Below the pieces are notes generated by a model, which was not told where the DNA came from, searched no databases, and saw nothing but the letters and a program-made list of their open reading frames with translations. This document shows positions 38,921 to 46,465 of a DNA stretch of 64,000 bases, one piece after another. This DNA is from Limnohabitans sp. MMS-10A-192. GTDB lineage: Bacteria > Pseudomonadota > Gammaproteobacteria > Burkholderiales > Burkholderiaceae_C. The DNA lies in contig NZ_NERX01000001.1 in assembly GCF_003063335.1 (NCBI RefSeq), positions 682,001-746,000 of the forward strand, in the 5' to 3' direction. The number at the start of each line of letters is the position of its first letter. Position 1 is the stretch's first letter. The translations under genes were made by a program, and so were the position numbers.

Positions 38921-39514
38921 ATGAACATCCACCACGCCACGCCAGACAAAGACGCCATCGCCCTGCTCCCACCTTTTGAACGGCTGGGGCTGGACCGCAT
39001 CACACTGGTGAGCACGGGTGCTCAAGCGCAAGAGGCCAAAGCGCAACTGCGCAACGCTACGGCCTGGGGCTTTGATACAGAGTCCAAGCCCACCTTTCGT
39101 GTGGGCGAACAATCGGACGGGCCGCACATCCTGCAGTTGTCCACCGCTGAACGCGCTTGGGTGTTTCAACTGCACGAAGGCGAGTGCCGAGACGTGGCGG
39201 CCGAACTGCTGGCGCTTGCAGGCATCGTCAAGGCTGGTTTTGGTTTGGGCGATGACCGCAAACGCATCATCCAGAAACTGGGCATTGAGCCCCAAGGCAT
39301 CCTGGAGCTCAACACCGTCTTTCACCAACGCGGTTACCGCAAGGACATGGGCGTCAAAGGCGCGGTGGCGGTGCTGTTCAATGAACGCTTCATCAAATCC
39401 AAGAAGGCGGCCACCAGCAACTGGGCCAACGCCCGCTTGAGCGAGTCACAACTGGTGTACGCCGCCAACGATGCCTACGCGGCCTACCGCGTTTGGCAAG
39501 CATTGGCGATTTGA
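38921..39514 (+). CDS. 3'-5' exonuclease, DnaQ/RNase D-like
   Basis: DEDD-type 3'-5' exonuclease domain protein of 197 residues. The first acidic pair is in AWGFDTESKP (Asp52, Glu54), a second site in AGFGLGDDRKRI and the last in YAANDAYAAYRVW (DEDDy form). There is no HRDC domain, so it is not full-length RNase D. It is 44 bases after the hydroxylase on the same strand but its role is nucleic acid processing, so the link is probably only positional. Confidence 0.88.
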   Translation: MNIHHATPDKDAIALLPPFERLGLDRITLVSTGAQAQEAKAQLRNATAWGFDTESKPTFRVGEQSDGPHILQLSTAERAWVFQLHEGECRDVAAELLALAGIVKAGFGLGDDRKRIIQKLGIEPQGILELNTVFHQRGYRKDMGVKGAVAVLFNERFIKSKKAATSNWANARLSESQLVYAANDAYAAYRVWQALAI

Positions 39515-39521
39515 ATACAGC

Positions 39522-40109
39522 TCAGTAAACCGTACACGCCTGCTCAAAACTCAAGCGCGGGTTGCGCGCAAACAGTTTGCTCTCATCGCCATAGCCCAGG
39601 TTGATGAGAAAGTTGGCCGTGCAGCGCCCGTCCGGGAAAAACTCTGCATTGACTTTGGCCAGGTCCACACCACTCATCGGGCCGCAGTCTAGGCCCAAGG
39701 CGCGGGCAGCGATCATGAAATAAGCCCCACCCAAAGTGCCGTTGCGCGTGGCAGTGCCTTGTGCCAATGCGGCATTGCCTTCAAACAGCGCTTTGGCCCC
39801 GGGGTTGTTGGGAAAGACCACAGGCATGTGCTCGTAGAACTGGTTGTCGGTGGCCACGATCACGCACACGGGGGCCGATTCGGTCTTGACCACGTTACCA
39901 GGGCTCAGTGCTGGCATGAGACGCGCCTTGGCGGCTTCGGTCGTGAGGAACACATAACGCGTGGGCTGCGCGTTCATCGATGTCGCGCCCATCTTGGCGA
40001 TGTCGTAAATGTCTTGCAGCAGCGAAGCTGGCACGGGTTTGTCGAGAAAGCCGTTGGCCGTGCGGGCGTTCAGAAACAGTTGCTCAATGGCGGCGTTGTC
40101 AATTTTCAT
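39522..40109 (-). CDS. Nitroreductase-family protein, RutE/HadB-like
   Basis: FMN-dependent reductase fold of 195 residues. FLDKPVPASLLQDIYDIAKMGATSMNAQPTR-type N-terminus (first block FLDKPVPASLLQDIY), RNGTLGGAYFMIAARALGLD and FLINLGYGDESKLF are characteristic of the malonic semialdehyde reductase RutE group. No other rut genes are present, so a pyrimidine role is not supported. It is the last gene of a five-gene minus-strand run (42449 to 39522) with a YciI protein, a Dabb protein, an NTF2-like protein and a Bug receptor. Confidence 0.9.
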   Translation of the reverse strand: MKIDNAAIEQLFLNARTANGFLDKPVPASLLQDIYDIAKMGATSMNAQPTRYVFLTTEAAKARLMPALSPGNVVKTESAPVCVIVATDNQFYEHMPVVFPNNPGAKALFEGNAALAQGTATRNGTLGGAYFMIAARALGLDCGPMSGVDLAKVNAEFFPDGRCTANFLINLGYGDESKLFARNPRLSFEQACTVY

Positions 40110-40144
40110 GATGATGCGGTTCCAGTTGGAAAGATGGGGAGAAT

Positions 40145-41152
40145 TTATTCTGCTTTGATGCCGATGTCGCGCACCAACTTGGTCCAGCGCTCCACATCGC
40201 GACGCACCAAGGCGCGGGTCTGCTCGGCATTGAGTGCCAAGGGCTTGCCACCCGCCTTGCGGAAGTTGTCTTGCAAATCCGTTTGCGCAATGACTTTGGC
40301 CAGCTCACTGCGCAGGCGCTCTTGCACATCGGCGGGTGTCTTTTTGGGCACGAAATAGCCAAACCAAGACTCCAGATCCAGCTGTGCCACACCGCTTTCC
40401 AAAATGGTGGAGACATCCGGGTGCATCGGGTTGCGCTCGGCACCCGAAACCGCCAGGGCCTTCACGGTGCCCGCATTCACCTGCACGCGGGCCGTGGAAG
40501 ACAGATCGAAGAACAGGTCAACGCGCCCGCCCAATAAATCTTGATAAGCCGCCTGGGCCCCGCGATACGGCACATGCACCAGGTTCACCCCCGCCAAATG
40601 CCACAGAGCCGCAGCCAGCACATGTTGTCCTGAGCCGTTGCCCGCAGAGGCATAGGTCAGCTTGCCGGGGTTGGCCTTGGCATACGCCACGACATCTTTG
40701 AGCGAGTTGAAAGGCAAATCTTTACGGGCCATCAAGGTGTAGCTGTAGCTCACGGCCAAACCCACCGGCTCGAAATCGCGCAAGCTGTCGTAGGAGAGCT
40801 TGTCGTACAAACCCATGTTCAGCGCGATGTTGGAGACCGAGCCCAACAGCAATGTGTAGCCATCGGGATCGGCTTTGGCGGCAGCATCCGTGCCCACCAG
40901 CGTGCCCGAGCCGGGCTTGTTCTCCACCACGATGCTTTGCCCCAGCGGCTTACCCAATCGCTCGGCCAGCGCACGCGCCACAAAGTCAAAACCGCCACCG
41001 GGTGGCTGAGGCACGATCACCTTGAGTGCGCGATTGGGGTACGCGCCCTGCCCCCATGCGCCAGGCGCCAGCCCGACCAAGCCCGCAGCGGACAAGGCCT
41101 GCAAGAAAGCCCGGCGATGCGCATCAGACACAGGAATACGAGTTTGATCCAT
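40145..41152 (-). CDS. Bug/TctC-family receptor with Tat-type signal
   Basis: Periplasmic binding protein of 335 residues from MDQTRIPVSDAHRRAFLQ at 41152. The N-terminus contains the twin-arginine RRAFLQ followed by a hydrophobic ALSAAGLVGLAPGAWGQ, indicating Tat export, while the other two Bug proteins here have Sec signals. The mature protein shows YPNRALKVIVPQPPGGGFD and VVENKPGSGTLVG. It lies inside the five-gene run, 35 bases before the nitroreductase, which suggests that its ligand is a substrate of the neighbouring enzymes. Confidence 0.92.
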   Translation of the reverse strand: MDQTRIPVSDAHRRAFLQALSAAGLVGLAPGAWGQGAYPNRALKVIVPQPPGGGFDFVARALAERLGKPLGQSIVVENKPGSGTLVGTDAAAKADPDGYTLLLGSVSNIALNMGLYDKLSYDSLRDFEPVGLAVSYSYTLMARKDLPFNSLKDVVAYAKANPGKLTYASAGNGSGQHVLAAALWHLAGVNLVHVPYRGAQAAYQDLLGGRVDLFFDLSSTARVQVNAGTVKALAVSGAERNPMHPDVSTILESGVAQLDLESWFGYFVPKKTPADVQERLRSELAKVIAQTDLQDNFRKAGGKPLALNAEQTRALVRRDVERWTKLVRDIGIKAE

Positions 41153-41189
41153 GGAATTCACCTCACAAAATGAATGCGATTTTTTGAAC

Positions 41190-41807
41190 TCAGCGCTCCA
41201 GTGCGCCACCAGCGAGCCAGCGTGCGCCGCGCTTGTACAGCTCATCGACCACCGGGCCCTTGAGCATGGGCATGTCCATCTTGACCGTGTAACCAATGCG
41301 CGTCTGGATATAGGCCAGATGGCGATAACCCTCCGGGAAGGTGGCCAGTGCCGCCGTGTCGAGCTTGAGCACGGCCGTGGAGTCCACCGGATCAATGCGG
41401 TCTTTTTCGTAGATGGGTTGGCGGTGCAGCAACTTCCACTCGCCGTTGTGACGGGTCACGAAATCGTAAAAACGCCCTGTGCAAACCACATCGCACAGCA
41501 CGGGGCCGTTTTCGCCCTCCACCATGCCGCGCTGCGAAATGGTCATCTTGGTCTGGGCAATGGCCCGGTCACCCGCGACCTCGACGGCAGAGCCGCCCAG
41601 AAAGTGCAAGATGCTCACGCCCTTGGCCCAACCTTCTTGGGTCACGCGGATGAATTCGCTGAACGGCCCCTGAAACCAGGTGGCCATCATCACGCCCTCG
41701 GGGTGCCACACGGTGGCAAAGCGGTCCCAATCGCCGGCGTCGCGCCAAACGGCCCAACGCTCGACCATTTGGCGGATCAACAACTCATCGTTCAATGCTG
41801 GGCTCAT
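41190..41807 (-). CDS. NTF2-like (SnoaL_4) protein
   Basis: Cone-shaped NTF2-like fold of 205 residues, starting at MSPALNDELLIRQMVERWAV (41807), which has a strong AGGAGAC site. The segment DAGDWDRFATVWHPEGVM and GRFYDFVTRHNGEWKLLHRQ are typical of ring-hydroxylating dioxygenase small-subunit-like and SnoaL proteins. It may be an isomerase, dehydratase or accessory protein; catalytic assignment is not possible. It is the third of five co-directional genes. Confidence 0.85.
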   Translation of the reverse strand: MSPALNDELLIRQMVERWAVWRDAGDWDRFATVWHPEGVMMATWFQGPFSEFIRVTQEGWAKGVSILHFLGGSAVEVAGDRAIAQTKMTISQRGMVEGENGPVLCDVVCTGRFYDFVTRHNGEWKLLHRQPIYEKDRIDPVDSTAVLKLDTAALATFPEGYRHLAYIQTRIGYTVKMDMPMLKGPVVDELYKRGARWLAGGALER

Positions 41808-41825
41808 CTCTTGTCTCCTGATCAA

Positions 41826-42128
41826 TCAATTGGGGGTGTAGTCCACTTGGTGGCGCGCAATGCGCAAATCTGCCACCTCATTCTTCACACGCGTGTGCTC
41901 TGGGTGACTGGCATAGGCATCCAGCGAGGCCTGGCTGTCAAATTCGCTGTACAGCACCACATCGCAGGCGTAGTCGATGCGGCTGCTGTCCACCCCGATT
42001 TCCAGGTGCAGCAAACCGGGGATACGGCCTCGCAAACTCTCAAAGCTGCGCTGAATCTGATTCACAGCCCCCAGGCGCTCCTCGGCTGAGTCGCTGCGGA
42101 CGTTCCACATCACAATGTGTTTGATCAT
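41826..42128 (-). CDS. Dabb-domain (stress-responsive A/B barrel) protein
   Basis: Small dimeric alpha/beta barrel protein of 100 residues beginning MIKHIVMWNVRSDS, with IPGLLHLEIGVDSS, DVVLYSEFDSQASLDAYASH and HPEHTRVKNEV, the standard Dabb pattern (PF07876). Members are found beside catabolic enzymes and some act as cyclases or protection proteins; its role here is unknown. It lies 12 bases after the YciI gene and 18 before the NTF2-like gene, so co-transcription is likely. Confidence 0.9.
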   Translation of the reverse strand: MIKHIVMWNVRSDSAEERLGAVNQIQRSFESLRGRIPGLLHLEIGVDSSRIDYACDVVLYSEFDSQASLDAYASHPEHTRVKNEVADLRIARHQVDYTPN

Positions 42129-42140
42129 GGCGTATGTCCT

Positions 42141-42449
42141 TCATGCTGCGGGCGGAAAGCCCATTTTTTGGGGCCATAGGTTAACAAAGGCCTGCACAGA
42201 TGCGTTGCCATACAAACCGGCTCGGGTGAACGGCTCATCGGCCAGCCACGCATGCGCCGCATCGCGGCTGGGGAAATCCATCACCAGCAGACTGCCCAAC
42301 ATGGTGGTGCCATCGTCGTGGGTGAACGGCCCTGCAAACGCGATGCGCTCAGCTGCAGCCGCCAGATAAGCCTTGTGCTCGGGCCGAACGCGCTGGCGCA
42401 GCGCGGACGAGTCGGGTTTATCGATCAAGATGAATGCAAAAAGCATCAT
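42141..42449 (-). CDS. YciI-like protein
   Basis: Ferredoxin-like alpha/beta protein of 102 residues, from the first of two adjacent ATGs (42449; the second is 42446) with a GGAGAC site. RPEHKAYLAAAAERIAFAGP and GSLLVMDFPSRDAAHAWLADEPF are typical of the YciI family (PF03795), in which a His-Asp pair may be catalytic. It leads the five-gene minus-strand run and is divergent from the TauD-like gene across a 143-base gap that must hold both promoters. Confidence 0.9.
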   Translation of the reverse strand: MMLFAFILIDKPDSSALRQRVRPEHKAYLAAAAERIAFAGPFTHDDGTTMLGSLLVMDFPSRDAAHAWLADEPFTRAGLYGNASVQAFVNLWPQKMGFPPAA

Positions 42450-42592
42450 TTGTCTCCGTGTTGGGGTGTTTGAGATCATTCTTTCATGCGCCCAACACAG
42501 GATCAGTCCTGCAGAAGACACCCCTGCGAAGCCCTAAAATTGGCCCGGTCCTGGGATCGCTGTTCGAGCCCAACCACAACCGAATTTCCACC

Positions 42593-43492
42593 ATGTCCGA
42601 AGCCACGGCCCCATGTGCCGACACACCCCCAGAAACCACCAACACAGTGCTGGACTTTGCCAACGCCTTGTGGCGCGTGCGCAGGCCCAAGCCGTTTGTG
42701 TTGGTGATCGAAGGTGAAGTCGGCCAAGAAGGCACGGCGCCCAGCGACTACCTGCACGAGCAACTGCTCTTGCCCGAATGGCGCGAAGCCTTTTACCAAT
42801 TGGTGGATGCCACCGGCTTGGTGGTCTGCCTGAATGCACACACACAGCACCCCACCTACCGCGACGTGCGCGGGCGCTCCAGCAAAGGGCGGCTGAGCCA
42901 GGGCGAGTACTACCACCACGACGGCTGCACCGGCCCCGTCAAGCCGCGCTTTGTGGAAATTCGCTGCCCCATCCAGCCGCAAACACGCGGCGTGGCCACT
43001 GCTGTAGCGCCCCATCACGATGTGGTCAAAGCCATGGTGCAAGTGCTGCCCGCCGAGTTGGCCACCACGCCAGCGCTGGCCGGACGGGACATGAGCCTGA
43101 CCACCATCAGCCAGATGGACGATGCCGCGCTCGACCACTTGCAAGGCCTCATCACGCGCACCGTGCGCAAGAAGCTCAACGCCGAAGGCGCACGCAGCTA
43201 CTTCCGCCAAGTGGATGCCGCGGCCAACGCCTACTTTGAACCCTGGGCCTTGGGCGAAAGCCGATTTATTGCCAACGCCAACAGCGGCATCACCATGCAA
43301 CACCGCCGCGCCTACCAAGCCCCGCACACCGGCGGCGTGGCCAATGGTCACTTGGTCAAACGCTGGACGAATGAAGAGCTGTTGCTACCCGGCCAAGTGG
43401 TGGACCAAGCCTTGATTGCGGCGCTGTGCAGCGAAGAAGGTGATGAATCGGATGGGGAGCGGGCTGAAGGGTGTTACCTCGGGGCGCATTGA
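42593..43492 (+). CDS. TauD/CAS-like Fe(II)/2-oxoglutarate oxygenase
   Basis: Likely non-haem iron oxygenase of 299 residues (MSEATAPCADT start). The iron triad can be placed as His108-x-Asp110 in YYHHDGCTG and distal His237 in MQHRRAYQ, with Arg239 placed to bind the 2-oxoglutarate carboxylate. The assignment rests on this pattern and spacing, not on a close match. No signal peptide is visible. Its last 83 bases are repeated at 45604-45686. It is divergent from the YciI run, and a Bug gene lies just beyond it on the other strand. Confidence 0.75.
   Translation: MSEATAPCADTPPETTNTVLDFANALWRVRRPKPFVLVIEGEVGQEGTAPSDYLHEQLLLPEWREAFYQLVDATGLVVCLNAHTQHPTYRDVRGRSSKGRLSQGEYYHHDGCTGPVKPRFVEIRCPIQPQTRGVATAVAPHHDVVKAMVQVLPAELATTPALAGRDMSLTTISQMDDAALDHLQGLITRTVRKKLNAEGARSYFRQVDAAANAYFEPWALGESRFIANANSGITMQHRRAYQAPHTGGVANGHLVKRWTNEELLLPGQVVDQALIAALCSEEGDESDGERAEGCYLGAH
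43410..43492 (+). repeat. Direct repeat copy 1: 3' end of the TauD-like gene
   Basis: The last 83 bases of the TauD-like gene match 45604-45686 at 78 of 83 positions, without gaps. Four of the five differences are synonymous and the fifth changes Ser to Ala. A few bases after the stop (GCGCC) also match if two bases are gapped. Confidence 0.95.
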
Positions 43493-43583
43493 TTGCGCCG
43501 CCCGGCCCTGGGCATTGGAAATGATGTGCGCCACCCAAATTCAACAATGGTTGACCGCGCGTTAGAAAGATCTGATCTCTCGC

Positions 43584-44579
43584 TTAATGCTTGAGTGCCA
43601 TTCCCAGTGTGTTGGAGAGATCGGCACGCAAGATGTATTGCTCCAGCAGGACTCGACTTTGCTGGATTTGCTGCTGCAGATCGGAGGGGGAGGCAAGCAT
43701 GACTTGGTGGTGCGTGGCGCCGGCGACCGCAGCAAAGGCCCCTGCAGCTTTGATGCCGCGTATGGCTTCAATGATGCTTTGTTGCATGTGCAAGGGCATT
43801 TGCGCTGATGCGCAAACCGACAGCCAGTTGTAAAACTGAAAGGCTTGGGCCTCGGGTGTGTCTGCAACAGAGGCCATGGTGGGCACCGTGTTGTGCTTGC
43901 CCCACTCGATGGGCTCTGCACCGCTGGTGAGCAAGACGCGGTAATGTTGATCAAGTGGCGGCAACAGCGAACCTATGCTGATAACGGCCAAGTCCAGCTC
44001 TCCCTTGGCCAAGCTCTCCATGGAGGGCAGGTCTCCATCGGTGTTGTAGGCATCACCCATGGCAAACACCGATTTATCCAAGTGTGCGGCGACAAAATGA
44101 GCTGGCGAGCCCAGCCCTGAGACGCCAATTCGCAAACGGCGTTTGCTGCGCTTGATTTTTTGCCAATGGTCCAAGTCGGAATTTCTGTGACTGATCAAGA
44201 CCATAGGGCCTTGAATCAGGCCGAGCAACACTTTGAGCGCACTGTCGGCTTTGACACTCATGAATGGGTTCATGCTGTCACCAATGGTGAGTACCGTTGG
44301 CCCAGCGATCATCAGATCCCATTGGCCTTGGTGACCGGCTTCCAGCAAGGAACGCACCGCGCTCATATTGGAGTAGCCCGGGATGTGCTGCACAGTCCAG
44401 TTTTGTTGCTTGATTTGATTCAGCTCAGAGACGAGCGTGTTGGCCAAGAGGCTGGATATGCCCCCAGGCTGAAACGGCACCAACACCCGCATTTGACTTT
44501 GCGCCCTCACCAGCGGCCAAGCGGCCAACATCAATCCGAAGGTGCAGAGGTGACGAAGGGTTTGGCGTTTGTGGATCAT
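43584..44579 (-). CDS. Divergent Bug/TctC-like receptor
   Basis: Periplasmic binding protein of 331 residues with a Sec signal (MIHKRQTLRHLCTFGLMLAAWPLVRAQ). The RVLVPFQPGGISSLLANTLV start of the mature domain and the overall length fit the Bug family, but the second signature (ENRPGAGG) is replaced by VQHIPGYSN, and base composition is less GC-rich than the other two Bug genes, so this is a diverged member. It lies inside the segment bounded by the 83-base direct repeat, divergent from the aldolase gene. Confidence 0.85.
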   Translation of the reverse strand: MIHKRQTLRHLCTFGLMLAAWPLVRAQSQMRVLVPFQPGGISSLLANTLVSELNQIKQQNWTVQHIPGYSNMSAVRSLLEAGHQGQWDLMIAGPTVLTIGDSMNPFMSVKADSALKVLLGLIQGPMVLISHRNSDLDHWQKIKRSKRRLRIGVSGLGSPAHFVAAHLDKSVFAMGDAYNTDGDLPSMESLAKGELDLAVISIGSLLPPLDQHYRVLLTSGAEPIEWGKHNTVPTMASVADTPEAQAFQFYNWLSVCASAQMPLHMQQSIIEAIRGIKAAGAFAAVAGATHHQVMLASPSDLQQQIQQSRVLLEQYILRADLSNTLGMALKH

Positions 44580-44604
44580 GTGTTTTTTTATGAAATTTTA
44601 GCTA

Positions 44605-44625
44605 TTAATTATTAATAATAATTAA
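44605..44625. promoter_or_regulatory. AT-only near-palindrome between Bug and aldolase genes
   Basis: The 239-base gap between the divergent Bug and aldolase genes contains a run of A/T from about 44604 to 44630 in which 44605-44625 is a nearly perfect palindrome (TTAATTATT ... AATAATTAA ends). It may be a regulator or nucleoid-protein site for both promoters. No regulator gene is adjacent. Confidence 0.4.
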
Positions 44626-44818
44626 ATATTCAATTTATGTAAAGCATCTGGGCTATCTTGATGCAGCAAGCAAACACAGCCGTTATCGACATGGCAAGCA
44701 AACACTTGCAGAAGTGGCAAGCTGACTAAAACAACTCAATCACTTGCCTCAAAAGTGACAGCTACGCAGGCGGCTCCTGCATAAAGTGCAGCCCAGATCC
44801 CTCATCGAAAGAGCACCC

Positions 44819-45601
44819 ATGTCGTCCGCATCAACCTCAGCAAACGCCACATCACACAGCCAAGACGACCCCGTTTGGCAAGCCAAGGTGCACTTGGCCG
44901 CCGCTTTGCGTTTGGCGGTGCTGCACGACTTTGACGAAGGCATCGACAACCATTTCACCGTCATGGTGCCTGGGCGTGAAGACCAGTACCTGATCTCGCC
45001 CTTTGGCGTGCATTGGTCCGAAGCCAAAGCCAGCACCATGATGGTTTTCAACGAAGCGGGCGAAACGCTGGAAGGCACTGGCGTGGTCGAGTTGTCGGCG
45101 CAATCGATCCACGCCCCGGTGCACCGCCTCACGGGTGCCAAAGTGGTGCTGCACACCCACCAACCCTGGGCCACGGCTTTGAACATGCTCAAAGCCAACC
45201 GCTTGCTGCCCGCCACCCAAACCGCCGCCTTTTTTGACGGCGTCATCGCCTACGATGACCACTACACCGGGCTGGCCGCAGAATTGTCCGAGGGCGAACG
45301 CTTGTCGCAGCTCATGAGCGGCGGCAAAACCGTGCTCTTCATGAAAAACCATGGCGTGATGACGGTCGGTGACACCGTGGCACAAGCCTACCGCCGGCTC
45401 TACAAACTCGAAAAAGCCTGCCGCACCCAAGTGCTGGCCATGGGCACCGGCCAGCCCCTGAACGTGCTGACCGAATCCGTGATCCAGCGCATCAAAAATC
45501 CCAGCCCCCATGACCGACACCCCCGCAGCGAACGCGAGCGCCTGTTTTTTGAAGCCATGATGCGGGTGGTCGACCGGGTGAACCCGGGTTATGCCGACTA
45601 A
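44819..45601 (+). CDS. Class II aldolase/adducin-family protein
   Basis: Zinc-dependent aldolase-type protein of 260 residues from the ATG at 44819 (a GTG at 44786 is less likely). The metal-site His residues are in VVLHTHQPWATALNM and the later FMKNHGVMTVGDTVAQAYRRLY, both standard for the family; DNHFTVMVPGREDQYLISPFG matches the early domain. Substrate unknown. The stop codon is followed after two bases by the truncated copy of the TauD-like gene end, so this gene is at a rearrangement boundary. Confidence 0.9.
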   Translation: MSSASTSANATSHSQDDPVWQAKVHLAAALRLAVLHDFDEGIDNHFTVMVPGREDQYLISPFGVHWSEAKASTMMVFNEAGETLEGTGVVELSAQSIHAPVHRLTGAKVVLHTHQPWATALNMLKANRLLPATQTAAFFDGVIAYDDHYTGLAAELSEGERLSQLMSGGKTVLFMKNHGVMTVGDTVAQAYRRLYKLEKACRTQVLAMGTGQPLNVLTESVIQRIKNPSPHDRHPRSERERLFFEAMMRVVDRVNPGYAD

Positions 45602-45603
45602 AA

Positions 45604-45686
45604 CCTTGATTGCCGCGCTGTGCAGCGAAGAAGGTGACGAAGCGGATGGCGAGCGGGCTGAGGGGTGTTACCTCGGGGCGCATTGA
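45604..45686 (+). pseudogene. Direct repeat copy 2: orphan 3' end of a TauD-like gene
   Basis: An 83-base fragment corresponding to the final 27 codons and stop of the TauD-like gene, with five differences. It has no start and no upstream portion; the sequence before it is the aldolase stop codon. It ends 8 bases before the DUF2130 stop codon on the opposite strand. It is a remnant of a former copy or a recombination footprint, not a working gene. Confidence 0.9.
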
Positions 45687-45694
45687 GCGCCATC

Positions 45695-46465
45695 TCAGTC
45701 GGAGGTGTTCCCCGGCAACTCTGCAAACTTGGCCGCCATCGTGGGGTTACCCCGTGTGAGCTTCTTGATCGTCAAGTCGTCGGCCTTGTCGTTGGCCAGG
45801 CGCAAATTGTTGGCCGACTTGTGCAGCGCTTCCTTGGTTTTTTCCAGGTCCTTGATCGCTTCGTCAATGCGCTTGACGGCTTCTTCAAAGCCCTCAGAGG
45901 CCAGACGCCAATTGCGCCCAAACGCCGTCTTGAATTCGTCCAGCTGGGTTTCAAACTTGGTGATGTCCACGTTCTGCGAGCGCACCAAGGCCAGCTCGGA
46001 CTTGTACTTCATCGCGTTCAAAGCGGCATTGCGCAACAGCGTGATCAGGGGCACAAAAAACTGCGGCCGCACCACGTACATCTTGGGGTAGCGGTGCGAC
46101 ACATCGACGATGCCACTGTTGTACAACTCGCTCTCCGGCTCCAGCAGGGACACCAGCACCGCGTACTCGCACGCCTTTTCTGTGCGGTCCTTGTCCAGCT
46201 CTTTCAGAAAATCTTCGTTCCGCTTCTTGGTGGCCGTCTCGTCGCTCTCGTTCTTCATCTCAAACATGATGGAGACGATCTCAGCACCCGACTCGTCCGA
46301 GTCGCGAAAAATGTAGTCACCCTTGCTGCCGGTGCGGGTGTCGTTGTCTTTCTCAAAATGCGCCCGCTGGAAGGCCGCCGCACGGATGCGGTTGAACTCG
46401 ATCTCGCAGTGCTGCTCCAGGGTTTCACCCACCATCTTGGTTGACAGCCGCGCCTTTAGTAACAC
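45695..46465 (-). pseudogene. 5'-truncated DUF2130 gene
   Basis: About 256 codons encoding the conserved C-terminal half of a DUF2130 protein: [73 protein letters not shown]. Family members are usually around 400 residues or more, with an N-terminal coiled coil; that half is absent. The frame opens with GTG at 46465 immediately after the TAG of the upstream HEPN-like gene, and conserved sequence begins about 4 codons in. The intact part may still be translated by coupling, but the gene is broken relative to the family. Confidence 0.85.
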
